From Lepidodermella squamata (lineage: Eukaryota > Gastrotricha): a stretch of DNA of 64,000 bases. The stretch is taken from positions 186,001 to 250,000 of the forward strand of contig JBLDXI010000058.1 in NCBI GenBank assembly GCA_047495785.1, read 5' to 3'. A model generated the notes under the pieces. It saw only the letters and a program-made list of their open reading frames with translations, was not told where the DNA came from and made no database searches. The position numbers and the translations under genes were made by a program. The first letter of the stretch is position 1; each line of letters opens with the position of its first letter. Positions 11,467 to 24,121 of this stretch are shown here, piece after piece.

Positions 11467-14400
11467 CTACTGATGATTAGCCCAGGGTGCCTGCAAGTTT
11501 GAGCGATGCGATGGCGCCGTCCATGGGAAGATGCCGCGCTGATGGTACGAAGCCGGCGGCTCTCGCGTCGATGTCGACCACAGCGCAGCTCGTCGCTCGT
11601 TATCGCGATCGCCGGTCTCCGATGCCAAGTGTGTCGCGTTCGCGCGATAAAAGTTGACCGAACCGTCTTGGTTGTAGAACGTCGCCGTCTCAAACTTTCG
11701 CCGTCGTTGCTGCTCAGCAGCCACGGCGGGATGAAGGGCAGGCCGTTCATCGCTTGGTGCTGCCATGGAACTCGCATTGAGGAATTCCGCTCGGCGTTTC
11801 ATCGCTTGCGTATCAAGTTCAGGCGCCTCTGCAGACTTTTCCATAAATCGCTGTAGACGCAGTCGACGCGTCACGTCGACAGGCATCCTGTCGTAGTTCT
11901 CGGCCGGCCGATCAGCAGCTGCAACTTCATTTTTGAACACCGGTGATAAATAATCTCGATCGAGCACTCCCGGCATCTGCTCGCTCTGCCCAATCTGCCT
12001 CTTAAACCGCGCGCGTTCTCGCTCTGGGGATGTTTCGAAACTTACGGTTTTCTGAGATCGCAGCGAGGCGCGACGTCGCAATGATGGCGGCTCAGTCGCT
12101 TCAACCGGGACGACAAAATCAGAAACCTGAGGCACGGCACGTCGTCGAACGGATTGGCCTGCTAGAAGATTGGGTTTCGCGACTAATGCACGGCTCACGC
12201 GGTCAGCAAAGGTCACATCATCGCGTTCGACGTAGCACTTGAGCTCAGGATTCCAAACCAAGTTGTGCTCGGCAAGTTTGTTCTTATCAGCCGTTTGACG
12301 TGGCAACGGCGCGCCGGTTTGAAGAGAAAAGTCGTCAAATTTGCGTCTTCTGTTCTTTCCCGAAGCATGAGCTGCTGTACCGCCTGATAAATTTCGAAAA
12401 GGTTCAGACGCGACGTCCGCTGTAATCTTCCTTGAAGGTTCAGCAATTTCTGCCACTGGAGACTGCCTGTTCGCCATCCACTCGAAACCGGTGGGGGCAT
12501 CTACGCCGAGTTCTCGCCGAGCGCCCACAGGCATCGACATCGGGTCAACCGATAAACCCTGCATCGATTGGGCTGCAGGAGACGGAGAACGGTTCATCAT
12601 TACCTCTGAGGGCAACGCCAACTGCTGCGATCGGGGCATTTGAGATGGCGCATAATCATAGCCAACTGGTATGGGCGAACTTGACGGGCTGATAGCAGCT
12701 GAATAATTTGAAGCCATGGGTTGCATTGATGAAACGGCAATAGAATTGGCGCCATAGGAATAATTGGAGCCTCCTTGCTGTGCCGTTGCAGAAACATTAG
12801 GATTGCTGGCGTGCGAATAATTTGAAGCTGCAGGCTGTAATGGAGAATTGGAAACAGGGCTGATAGCTATGGAATAGTTGGAAGTCACAGGTTGCATTGA
12901 GGGATGGCCCATGGAGATAGCATAATTAGAAGTCACGGGCGGTACTGAAGTAGCGGCCGGCATGAAAATTACATTGTCTTCGAATCGCTGATGAGCAGAT
13001 TGGCTATGCATAATGGTGGCGCCTGCCAAGTCTGTGATTTTCGGCGCCAACTCGCGACGTACTCTTTGCAGCTGAATAATGCTCCTGAAAACGATCATAA
13101 TTATTTCTTGTTAGCAAAATAAAATTCCATTCGACTTACGTGGCCGGTTTTGCTTCGAATGTTGTGTCAAATTCACCGGTATGAAGTGGTGGATCAGGCG
13201 GCGGCTTGATGAACTTCATACTGGCCAAAGCTTTCTGCTTGGCCTCCTCGATTTCATTGCGCTTCTCCTCGAACTTGTCCACATTACGCTGGACAGTTTC
13301 TTTGATTTTCTTCGGAGGAGGCAGCTAGGAAACAATAAACTCATTAATTATTCGGAGAGACAAATGATCATCGAATTCATAGTTATACCCTTATAACGCT
13401 AGGAATTCAGAATTAATCCTACAAGGCTTACCGGAGGAGGTGGTGGTGGCGGCGGCCGCGGAGGGGGAGGAGGCGGTGGCGGCGGCTGCGAAAAATCAAC
13501 ATTATAAGTAAATGTGAGGCCGTTGAGCCGAAGTTAATACCTTTGCCTTTGATTCCCGCTTTGGAGGTGGAGGTGGCGGTGGCGGCGGCGGAGGTGGTGG
13601 CGGCGGCTCTTTCTCCTCCTTAAAAATTAGCGTAAATTAAAAACTCCTCAAATTGACAACATAATGCTTGAAAAGCGAAAGGTGAGAATTTTAGGCGTGA
13701 GCATTATATGCGAAGCGAAAGGTTAAGATAGGCAGGGCCAGAATCAGCAGGGGTTATTCGGCCTACTTTTGCCACGCGATCTGATTTCGTTGATTCTCCC
13801 TTATTGGGCGCATCACGATGGATTTTCGCTCGCTTTATCTCTCCTTGAAGATATGATTCGTTTGGTTTGATGACAGATTCAGCCGGTTCAGCCTTCTTTT
13901 TAGTCACTGGAACTTCAGGTGGCGGGATAACATTAATTATTGGTTTTTCCTCACTCGGAGGTTGTTCGTGGCTTGATTTCAAACTCAAAGGTTTAGCCTC
14001 TTCCGGTCTCCGTAAAAAGGGAACTGCCACTTTTGGCTCTGGCTTTGAACGATCTTCTACGATGAGCTTTGCCGATATCTCTTTCTTTTGGCGCTGGGCC
14101 TTCGGCTCTTGTACAGTCGGTTCCTTGTGCTTGGAAGCTTTTGAATCAACAATTTCAGGTAAGCTTCTATGAACTGTAGGTAGCTTGGAGACAACTTGTA
14201 CAGCGGCTTTCGGCTCTGCAGCAATTGTTGCTTTCGGTGCTTTTGTATTATTTTCGGTTAATTTAGGTAGTTCCGGGCGATCCGGTTTCCTATTAGGAGG
14301 CGGGCGGACCTCTGCTTTGATTTCCGGTTTTGGCAACTCTGGCTTTACATCCTGAGGTATGCTAGGCTTTGGAGACGCCACCTGTGATTCTGATTTGAAT

Positions 14401-16728
14401 GTGACATGTTCTTTTGGGGTCACTCTGGCCTCGCGCGGAGATTTCACTGTAGGCAAGGAAGTCAAAGGTTTAGCCTCCTCAGGTCTCCGTAAAATGGGAA
14501 CTGCCAATTTTGGCTCTGGTTTCGAACGATCTTGTACGGTAAGCGTTACCATTTTCTCTTTCTTTTCATCCTGCGTCCTCGGCTCTTGTACAGCCGGTTC
14601 CCTGGGCTTTGGAAGCACAGCTTTCGTTTCAACAACTTCTGGCAAGCTTCTGTGAACTGTAGGTAACTTGGGGACAACCGCGGCTTTCGGTTCTGCATCA
14701 ATTGTTATTTTCGGTGCTTTTGCGTCCACGACTAATTTAGGTGGTTGCTGGCGAACCGGTTTTTCCTCAGGAGGTGGATGGGCCAACACCTCTGTCTTAA
14801 TACTCGGTTTTGGCAACTCCGGCTTTACGTCATGAGGTTTGCTGGGCCTTGGAGACACGACGTGCTCATTTGAGATCAGCTTAACCTCGCGAGGAGATTT
14901 TAATGCTGGCAAGGAAGACGGTTCCGGTAATTTAGCGCTAATTTTCATCGTTTGAATTTGCTCTGACTGCTCAGCTTTGGGAGGAGGCTTAGCAGGGGTG
15001 GCGGCCGTTTCTCGCTCGGATTTCGCGAGAGCGGGAGGCGGGAGTTTTTCATTCCTTTGTTCAGCTTTCACGGGTTCGGCAGGTTCTGGCAGCAGTTTCG
15101 CCCACTTTGTGGGTTGAGGCGGTTCAATTTTGACGACTATAGATGAAGAAGTTTCTTCGACTTTCGTCACTGCCGGCTTTGGTGCTGAGGTTTTCGATAT
15201 AACTATCGGTACTTCGGGCACAACCAGAGACAAGGGGGCGTTCGATGATACGCTAGTGCTAACAGTTTTCTCCTTTTTAACATGATGGGAAAAGCGGAAA
15301 ATTAATGAAAGCTGAAACCAATCACATTTTGTACTTAAAGCAGCGAAAAGCGCCAAATATTGTTAGCGTTGGCAGTATAAGTTAAGATTAAGCTGAATAA
15401 GCCATTCCGAGCAAGGTAGCATACTTTGGGCTCCACGGGCTTCTCCGGTTTCTTGGGCTCCACAGGTTTAGGCTCTTCAGGCTTTGGTGGAGGGGCAGGT
15501 GGCTTAATCACAACTTTTGCCTCTGCTGGAGGAGGTGCTATTGGATCTTTTTTCGGTTGTGGAGGTGAAGGTTTAGCCAACTCAACTTTCGCAGCTGGCT
15601 TCTCTGAGGCAGCGTCAATCTTTACCTCAGTTTTCTTCGGTTGTTGTACTGGTGGCGCAGGGGCAGGCGGCTTCGGCTGTTCAATAGGTACAGTTTTCGG
15701 CTCAGGATCTTTAAGAACAGCCTGCGCGGGTTCAGCCTTCTTTGGCGGAGGGACTGGTTCAGCCTTCTTTGGGGCGGCAACTTGTTGAACCTCTTCAGCC
15801 TTCTTGGGCGGAGGGGCTGGTTGAACTGGTTCAGCCTTCTTCTCGATTAGGGGCGGCGGAGCCTCAGATTTCTTTGGCGCAGGGGCAGCTTCTTTCTTAG
15901 CATCAGCTTTCTCAGCTGCTACTACAACCACAACCGGTACCACAGGAGCCGGTTTCTGCTCTTTCGGTGGCGGCAACGGCGCAGGAGGAGGAGGAGGAGG
16001 AGGAGGAGGCTTCTTTTCCTCCTTGAAATTTGGAAAGTTGTTTTAAACATAAAAAACGAAATAGGAAATCTCAAATAAGACAGAGGGGTAAAAGGAAGAT
16101 AATCGCAATAAATCTGTTCACGAATGCGGTATAAATAAAAATAATTGATTAATTATTACCTTGACTTCAGGAGGTGGAGGTGGAGGAGGAGGTGGAGGTT
16201 GCGCCGGCGGTGGTGGTGGTGGCGGCGGCGGTGGAGTTTTCGGTTTCCGTGGCGGCGTTTTAGGCTTCGGAGGAGGCGGTGGAGCCGGGGCAGGAACAAC
16301 CGGGGCCGGAGGAGGTGGGTCTGGAGGTGGAGTTTTTGGTTTCTTCAAGGGTTTTTGCACTGGTGCTGGAGGAGGAGTTTTGGCTCTTGGCGGAACAGCA
16401 GCGGGCACCGCAGTCGTTTTGGCTTTTCGAATGCAACAGCAGTAAAGAATGAGCAAAAGCACAGCTGTTAAAAGAAATCGCGAAAAAATCATAGACAAAA
16501 TGCCTGAGGGTTATATTATTTGAGTTTACCGAGCAATAATACCACCAGGATTGGCACAAGCCAGACCTCGAGTGGGGGTAGAAGCCGCCCATCTGTATCG
16601 TCCCTTCCACCGGCAGCGCCAGCAGCTGGACACCAGAGCCATACAGATCCTCGATAGTCCACATAGTAAAGTGGCACGTCATCAGACGTACTGTCGAGGC
16701 GGAAGTAAGGATCTCGACTAGGTGCCAT
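11467..16728 (-). CDS. Single-pass membrane protein with giant disordered proline-rich tail (paralogue A)
   Basis: Not a family I recognise. Exons: 16728-16530, 16464-16160, 16021-15425, 15272-13767, 13618-13541, 13485-13432, 13324-13140, 13084-11467; about 1513 residues. No signal peptide. A short N-terminal segment (VPLYYVDYRGSVWLWCP) precedes one hydrophobic span at about residues 54-76 ending LILYCCCIRK, so the tail is probably cytoplasmic. The tail has polyproline runs (exons 2, 5 and 6), a Lys/Pro/Ala/Glu-rich region, a tandem duplication of about 152 residues, a helical charged segment (VDKFEEKRNEIEEAKQKAL), repeated SNYS motifs and a C-terminus with YHQRGIFPW. The gene to its right (paralogue B) shares the YY..D..G...WCP segment, the span followed by CCC, and the FPW end. 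Polyproline suggests SH3, WW or profilin partners; that is inference. The proline-exon boundaries are the least certain. Confidence 0.72.
13990..14916 (-). repeat. Two tandem 456-bp coding repeats inside paralogue A
   Basis: Two consecutive units of about 152 codons (14916-14461, then 14460 to about 13990). Both contain SLP-x-x-KSPRE, an EHV motif, DVKPELPKP, KLPTVHRSLPE, DRSKPEPK and LRRPEEAKPL in the same order. A recent in-frame tandem duplication within the large fourth exon. Confidence 0.85.
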
Positions 16729-17590
16729 CGACGATGATCGTCGAGAGGCGATATCAGCCTTTAAGTTGACATTAACCTGATTATTTCGGCCAACTAGTTA
16801 TTTACGAAAGATAGGAATAATCATTCATAAGCTATTTTATTGTAAAAAACAAAGAAGCACTGAGCCATTTTAAGAGGTCTGCAGCATGCTCAAATAAGCC
16901 ATGCAAGCACTATGATGCCGGATAAGGTCGCACCCTTACAAAAGTAGAGCTCCGTTTCCAAGAAGTCGAGCCTAGAAACAAGCTCTACTAATTTAAAAGC
17001 GGAAGTAACTAGTTGGACCGGGACAAGGCTACTTGCCGAATTTTTTCTGCAAAAATTAATCGAAGCGCGAGCCGTATAGTTGACTAATAATATGTCTTTC
17101 GGCTCGAAAAAATCGAAGCACTGCTCGTTTCCGCACAAAAAATGCGCTTTTCTTGCAGAAACACCTTGTCTTTTGACACACTCAGGGGACCAGCGATAAA
17201 ATAGTTTGATCACCACTCGCAGGGGATTTCAAGTTAAAACGACGCTTTCCTGACGTCCAAACGTCACTTAGTAGCTAAATATTTTTTTCATTTATCAGCT
17301 GATTCTGACGTGCATGGCCGCGGTACTTCCCATTTCATATCGCGTGGCGTCTGCTACCATTCACCTGCTATCAAAACGTGACTCGTTTCCAAGGAGCTGA
17401 AAGGCGATGCTGCTGAATAGGAACCATCAAAGAGGATAACTTGGCAATTAGCAAAAACGCACTACGTATCATCAGCAGTATTTATTTTAGTTGACCTCGC
17501 AATCAGGTTATTAGCAAAGGGATAAAAATAAAAATGGCGACTTTCTGTACGGTTATATCATTTCATGGGAGGAAAATTCGAATAAAAATA
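16729..17590 (-). other. Intergenic DNA between paralogues A and B
   Basis: Promoter and 5' UTR of paralogue A and 3' UTR of paralogue B. A minus-strand AATAAA (TTTATT at 17481-17486) is 105 bp after the paralogue B stop. The open frame at 16890-17216 has no recognisable product and is treated as chance. Confidence 0.4.
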
Positions 17591-20500
17591 TCAGCTCCAA
17601 GGGAAGCAATTGTTGCGTTGATAGCCCTGCATAGTAGGGCTACTCGCATGAAATCTTCTGATCTCTCTGGAGTTGTCGGAACTGTAAACGGGAGAAAAGG
17701 ATCGCAGAAGGCGGCCGACGTTATCATGATTCCTCACATTTGGCAATCGATTTGCGAAGCTTTCAGTAGGAGGGCATTTGGTTGTTAAATGGCGCCTTCT
17801 GCCCAGTCCCAACATCAAACTACTTTGAACATTGTCCGAATATTGAGTAGAAGTTCCGAAAGCGTCACGAGGCTGAGAAATAGCTCTGTCCTCGGCCAAG
17901 AGCCGAGACTCATTAGGTTTGACACGGCGGTTATGAGTATTTGATTTGAAAGATTCCTCTTTGGACTGAGCAGGTTCTTCATGTTTAGAGAAAACGTAGT
18001 CCTTTTGCAATTGAGCTCGATCGCTGTAGTACGCCTCAAAGCGAGGCGATTGGTAATTAGTTGTTCTTTTGCTGGTATCAATTTCAGTGACTTTTTTCGT
18101 CAAATCGTGACGATCCCGCTGCTTCAACTGATAGCCGCTTGGTGACGTACGGAATGGAGGGAATATTATTTTCTCATCCTTCCGATCCATTTTCTTCGGG
18201 TACCAATCAGGTGGCCGCTTGATCAAATCAGGATGATCTATGCCTTTCTTCATTTGTGCTTGATCGATCTCGGGTCGCTGTTTGATTCTAGAAGGTCTGT
18301 CATTTTCAAGTTTTTTAGGCGGTGGCATTCGCTCAACGCTGGACTGGAGAGTCTTCTTTGATCGGTTATGATTAATGACAACGGAGTTGCCGGTATCGGA
18401 CTGAACTTCTTGATGTAATCTTGGCCGTTTCGAAGCAGGCTTCTTATTGACAATCTCATCGGTATCACGCATCGGCGAAATCGAACGCTTTTTCTGCGCA
18501 TTCGGCAATTGCTGTGGTTTAGGGGCGAAGAAAGAATAATTGTCTTTCCGTGCAGAATTCGGTTTTGCTCTTGTAGCTATACTCCTCGGGCTGGAAGCAT
18601 TTTCTTTCACTAGTGGAAGCTTTTTCACCAATTGATTAGGTGGTGTAGGTTTTACAGGCTTAACATTATCATTTGAAAAGTTGCTCGTTGCGCCCCGATC
18701 ATTTGGTTTCGGAGGTTCTTTCTCCGATAATTTCCGAGTTTTTGCAGGTTGCACGGGTTTGGCTTCGATTGGCGGTCTAGAGCGCTGTTTCAATTCTCGG
18801 ATTGGAGGTAAAACCTGCTTCTCCTTAACATTGTTGGCATTCATTACTGGTCTGTTTTCATCAGGCATGGGTGGCTTGCGAACTTGAATGATCTCAGGAA
18901 GACGTTTCTGTTGACTCTTTGATAATGGCAACCTCTGGACGTCAGCCGGTTTTGTCGTAGGTTTCTCCTTAGGTTGAGGTCTCGGTTTAGGTAGTTCGTA
19001 ACTGGTCATCGGGGTTTGCGACTTCTTGACATCAGCCGGCTTTGTCATTGGTTTCTCCTTAGGTTTTGGCGTCGGTTTTGGGGGTTCGGAACTGATCATC
19101 GTGCTTGGCGGCGCTTTCAATCCAGGCACAGGATCTGCTAAACGTCTAGCTGGGTCGCTAGTAGGTTTAACGAGGGCTATAGGTTTTTCTTTCCATGGAC
19201 GCTGTAGCATCGTGATATTCTCCTGAGGATGGATCATTGGTGCATCAATGGAGCTGGAGAGACTTTCATCAGGCAAAGCGAGGCGCGGAACTGATGGTAA
19301 TTCAGGTTTAAGGCTGAGCTCTAGTGGAGAGGAGGATTGAATAAGTGGTGGCAGTTTCACCTCCTTTTGGGGCTTCATACGAGGCGCTTCATTTGGAGTT
19401 GATTTTTCTTCCTCAGACGCGGCAAGAATAGGACTTGAAGACTTGGGAGGTACTGTTGACGGTTGATTTACTTCCTTAATTTCTTCATGCTTCACGTGCC
19501 TTGTTATTTCTGGTTTATAACTCAAGTGCTGCTCAGTGATCTTCGCTGCCACCATTGACGCAGAAGTTTGCACTGTTTGAATTGATGCTACTGTAACAGC
19601 TTTGCTTACGACAGTTGAGACCAATTGGAATTGAGCTAAGGGAGTTATATCGATAGTTGAATCCAATAAGACATTCGTCAGGGCATGCTCTTCCGACATT
19701 AACAGTTTCGGGCTGCTGATAAAAGCTGCAGTTGCTGGCGCTTCCTCTTCCGGTGGCTCGAATTTTGACACTACTGCTTGTGTCGGCTTATCCGGCTCAG
19801 TCATTCTAGTCGACTTATTTGTCACATCCTGCTTCTTTTCCTCTTTCAGGAGCTTTTTCGAACCGGTGACATTTGCCTTTGATTCAGGTCTCGCCTTAGG
19901 TTCGGCATCATCCGCTGATTTTGCCAACGACTGTTTTGAAGTGGCAACAGGCTAAAAGGAAATCAATATCGATTAGCTAATAGGTATATTGAATATCTTA
20001 GCTTACCTCAGTCTTTTCGATCGCAGTTTTCTTTTCTGGGGCCTTTTGTCCTTTCTGTGAGTTGGTCTTCAGCTTTTCCCTGGATTCTTGGTCCAGGGGC
20101 TCGGCTTGGGGCTTGGGAGAGATTGCCTTTGATTCAGGTCTCGTTTTAGGTTCGGCATTAGGCAAAGGTTTTGCCTTCTTGTCTTTCACGTCTTCTTGAG
20201 TCTGTGGACGGGATTTGGCTGGATCCTGCTTGGCTGCTTCAGGTTTCACGCCAGGTATTTCGGCGACTGGTTTTGCAGCGATCGGCTCGTTGATTTTTCC
20301 AACAATAGTGGGTATAGCTTTCGCTCCTTCACTAAGCTCCGATGGCTGAGGGGCTGCTGCTGATTCACTGTTCCTTTGAAGATTTTCTGGTTGTTTCGGT
20401 TGAGTGGCCTCCGGATTTTCAGGCAGATCTGCTTTGTTCGCCTTGTTCGACCTATCAATCGGTTCTTCAGCTTTCGCGACGGGTATGTTTGGAGTATCGG

Positions 20501-23114
20501 TTTGTTGCTGGGGCTTCTTGGCTTCGATTTCCTGCTTTTGGTTTAGAGTGTCTATAGAGGTCGATTCTTTCTTTGGTTTTTGTTCGGTTGTCGGTTCTTG
20601 CGAACGATTCAATTGAGGAAAATCCTCTCCCTTGGCTTCTCCACGCTGGGAGAAGCTCGGCAAGGGATTGTGCTGTATTGATTGCTGCAGCGAGATGTTC
20701 GCTCGATCCAGCAACCCAGAATTGTTTACTGTGTTCACTGACAATTCAGTAGCAGATGTACTAACCATAGTCGGAACCAATTGGAACTGAGTTAAGGCGG
20801 CTATGTCAATAGCTGACTCCCTGAAGACATCCGATGTGATAATCTTTGCAGAAGCTAATGGCTTCGGGCTGTCGACAGGATCCGTAGCTTTAGCTACTGG
20901 CTTCGCCGTCTCTTCGTTGCGTTCAACGACTTTTGGCACTTCATGGTAGCGCTTCAACGGCTGCTCTGAGTGCTTTACTCGGTCCATTTTCGCTAGAATT
21001 TCTTCCTTTGCAACAGATGCTTCAGTAGCCACTGCACTAACCAAGGTTGGTACCAAGTGGAACTCAGCATTGGGTGGTATGCCGACCGTCGATTCCAGAA
21101 AGCCAGTCGGCTTCACTATGTTTACGTTGGTCGATGCTTTAATTGCTGAGCTAGTGTTAATAGATTGGACATTTGATTTCGATGGCTCATCGCTTGGTTT
21201 ATCTGGTACGGTTTTCGCCTCGGCTTTTGGATCTGATCCAAGATCAAGTGTCCTCGCATTACCGTCGACATTGGCTGGTAAGCTCGCCTTTTGTTGTTCA
21301 ATTTTCGATTTTGGGCGGTTCGTTTTCATCGTCTTTTCTGGCGACGGTGGACCTGAGCGTTTTGAGCCCGTTTCCTTCAATTCAGGCTTGTCTGTCGTTT
21401 CGCTGCTGACTCGGGTCGCCTTTGCCTGAGGAACTTTCGGCATTTTCTTTGCCTTTTCCGGTGACGGGAGATTCTGTTTTGATGGTAGTTTAGTGATTAC
21501 CGAGTCTCCTACGCCAATGGAAACCCTTTTTATTGTCACTGGCTGGGGCGATGGCTCATCAATGATGTCTGGCTTTGCGGCAATAATGGGTTTTGTGATT
21601 GGTGTTTCTTGCACTTTCATGCGCTTCTCTTCGATATCTGGGTTTGTTCGAGCGAAAGCCATCGCCATAGGTTGAGGCTTATGTTCAATCGGGTTCACGT
21701 CGATCCTAGCGACTCGAGTTGGAAAGCAGCACGTGAGACAAGATGTACCGGAACTTGAAAGGGTAGATGAGCCTCTTATTAGATCAGCAGTATTAACCGG
21801 TGATTTCTCATCTTTGGGAGGCAGATTGCGGATTTCTGAAGTTGCTATCTGCACCGGTTGGGAATCATCACGTCCTCGCACATCTCGAAGAGATCGCTGT
21901 TTTTCAGCAGATGATGGCTGTACCTGGCGCGATGTCGAGGGCTGCTCATCAGCTGCCTGCGCTGTTATAACTATCGATTTCTGCGAGGTAGATTCATGCC
22001 GCTTGTCGATTTTTCGAGGTGATTTTGGGCTCGATGGAACTGCTGTTGGCAAGCAGCTACAGCAAATAAATTTGGTTTTATGGGAATCGTCAAGCTGCTC
22101 ATCTTGAACTTCTTTGGGAGATAGAGTGCGGATTTCTTGAGTTGCCATCTGCACCGGTTGGGAACCATCACGTCCTCGCACATCCCCAAAAGGTAGACAG
22201 CAGGCGCAAGCGCTGCCTCGCTGTTTTTCAGCTGAAGGTGGATGTACCTGGCGGGATGTCGAGGGCTGATCATCTGTTATCTGCTCTGTTATAACAAGCG
22301 ATTTCTGCGTAGTAGATTTAGGCCGCTTATCGGTTTGTCGAGGTGATTTTGGTGTGGATAGAGCTGCTGGTGATAAGCAGCTACAGCAAATGAATTTGGT
22401 CTTTCGTGAATCGTCAGGCTGCTCATCGTGAACTTCTCTGGGTGACAGAGTGCGGATTTCTGAGGTTGCAACCTGCACCGGTTGGGAATCTCGAAAAGGT
22501 AGACAGCAGGCGCAAGTCCTGCTTCGCTGTTTTCCAGCTGAAGGCGGATGTACCTGGCGCGATGTCGTCGGCTGATCGTCCTTTATCTGCTCTGTTATAA
22601 CAAGTGATTTCTGCTTATCGCCTTGTCGTGGCAATTTCGGGCTCGATGGAGCTGTTGGTGATAAGCAGCCACAGCAAATAAATTTGGTTTTATGGGAATC
22701 GTCAAGCTGCTCATCGTGACCTTCAGGTTTGTCTTGAGCAGGACGCTGCCGCTGCCTCTCCCCTCTCTCAGCAATCGATTCAGTATTGTCAGTAGTCTGC
22801 CGCTTTTTGTAGCAACAGCAATAGTACAGGATTAGGAACAGCAACAAGAGAATGAGTACACCGAATATGGGCGGTAAAACTTCGTAAAGTTTCACTGAAG
22901 AAGAAGAAGAAGAAGATGATGATGATGATGAGCCGGTTGCCAGCCAGGATCCCCTGCCATCGCTTGGCCCTCCTCCATTCGCGGCCAATAAGGAACAGTT
23001 GCGCCTTTGAAGCATAAAATAAGATAGAGGGCACCATTTCCGTAAGACTCCATCATCGTCGTAGGCGTAAACCGGGTAATATCCATTCGTATCGAAGTAG
23101 CGAATCTCAAACAT
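17591..23114 (-). CDS. Single-pass membrane protein with giant disordered tail and Cys-cluster repeats (paralogue B)
   Basis: Unrecognised family; apparent tandem paralogue of the gene to its left. Two exons, 23114-20007 and 19951-17591, give about 1822 residues. The N-terminus (YFDTNGYYPVYAYDDDGV then KWCP) is short, followed by a poly-Ser run. One membrane span (residues about 78-98) ends LILYYCCCYKKR. The tail holds three imperfect repeats of about 100 residues, each with KTKFICC-x-CL, a Q-x-TSRQV-x-PPSA-type block and, in the first two, CACCLPF. A fourth cysteine cluster (LTCCFP) is near residue 457. A separate motif of about 30 residues (FQLVPTMVS type) occurs three times. The rest is Lys/Pro/Glu/Ser-rich and disordered; the C-terminus is YQRNNCFPWS. 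Cysteine clusters by a membrane may be S-acylated or bind metal (inference). An in-frame stop upstream fixes the start. Confidence 0.75.
21720..22690 (-). repeat. Cys-cluster tandem repeats in paralogue B
   Basis: Three in-frame units with starts near residues 141, 237 and 345 (period about 96-108 codons). Each starts with an acidic DEQ-x-DDS-x-KTKF segment then ICC-x-CL. The first two also carry CACCLPF, which the third lacks. A decayed fourth copy keeps only a CLTCCFPTR segment near residue 457. The units differ by several substitutions, so this is not an assembly artefact. Confidence 0.85.
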
Positions 23115-24121
23115 GTAAGCTTTCTTTCCAAGTTAGAGCCATAATGTAAAGGTAAAGTCAGTTTTCTGTAGTGAAATCTGCCTAATTCAGAATTCTACAA
23201 ATGCGCTGGTCACCATATCGCTCATGCACTGCGACTATTATTCGTATACTAGTTTCGCTTATGCGCGTTGCGAATTACAGGGCGCGGCAGTGATTTTCGC
23301 TTCTTGCCGGCTTCCTGTCCGAGAGCTGCGCGCTACGATGCAAGCGCTTAGCAACGCATTAGTAATGCATTGACCCCGGAGGTTTGTTTATTTGTGAAGA
23401 AAAATTCAGCGCCGTTGGTTTAGCAACACTTTATATTCATCATGCTTCCTGCCTGTCAGCCTTCACCCTAGACTTCCATAAACTTCTAACTATAGCCAGT
23501 GATGGATTTTTTACAATAATTGGAAACTTCAAAGCTTCAAAGACTTTATCGGGAAACACAAACTATTTTTATCTCACGCTCATCAAGAAATCCTCGCATT
23601 TCAAAGTGAATAGTTTCACCTCAAAAATAGAGGTTCCAGCTCTGAAATGTTTCGATTCCTCGAAAGTTTGACTTCTAGGTACTTTCCATGATAGATGTTG
23701 ACGCCCCCTCCACCTCAATGACGTTGGATTTTATATTTTAGCTACGACATCAGACAAATTACTGATTTGAAACATCGATAGTTGGAATCGATATCGGCTC
23801 TGCAGACTGATGTTATGACTCGTAAAATGAGTTAGGCGTTAGGCATGCTAACAGATTCTTGGGAAGACCTGACTCAGGAAACTTTAATGCTTGAACCCTA
23901 AATTTAGGGTAAGCCAGCATTTCTAACCCATTACCAACAACAACATGATCGTCCATTTTATTTCAAAGCAAGCATTAGAAGTTAATCGGGTTATCATTTC
24001 AACTGCTTCAACAATTACTGGTCCAATAAAATCTCTCCAAGGTAAAAATATAAATCGACATCTCATTGTTGTAGCTTAACAAACTGATAAACCTGATGAG
24101 TATCTACATATGATTATGAGG
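23115..24121. other. Intergenic DNA
   Basis: About 1 kb between two minus-strand genes. Holds the paralogue B promoter side and the CFAP69 3' UTR (TTTATT, a minus-strand AATAAA, at 23957-23962, about 160 bp past the CFAP69 stop). The 95-codon open frame at 23384 has no recognisable product. Confidence 0.4.

Noticed and set aside
15426-16471. Long plus-strand Gly-rich and Trp/Arg-rich open frames
   Set aside because: They are mirror images of the proline-rich exons of paralogue A; polyproline codons read antisense give Gly or Arg/Trp runs without stops. The minus strand has splice sites and paralogy.
16890-17216. 108-codon minus-strand frame between the two large genes
   Set aside because: No similarity, no splice partners, AT-rich codons; likely chance.
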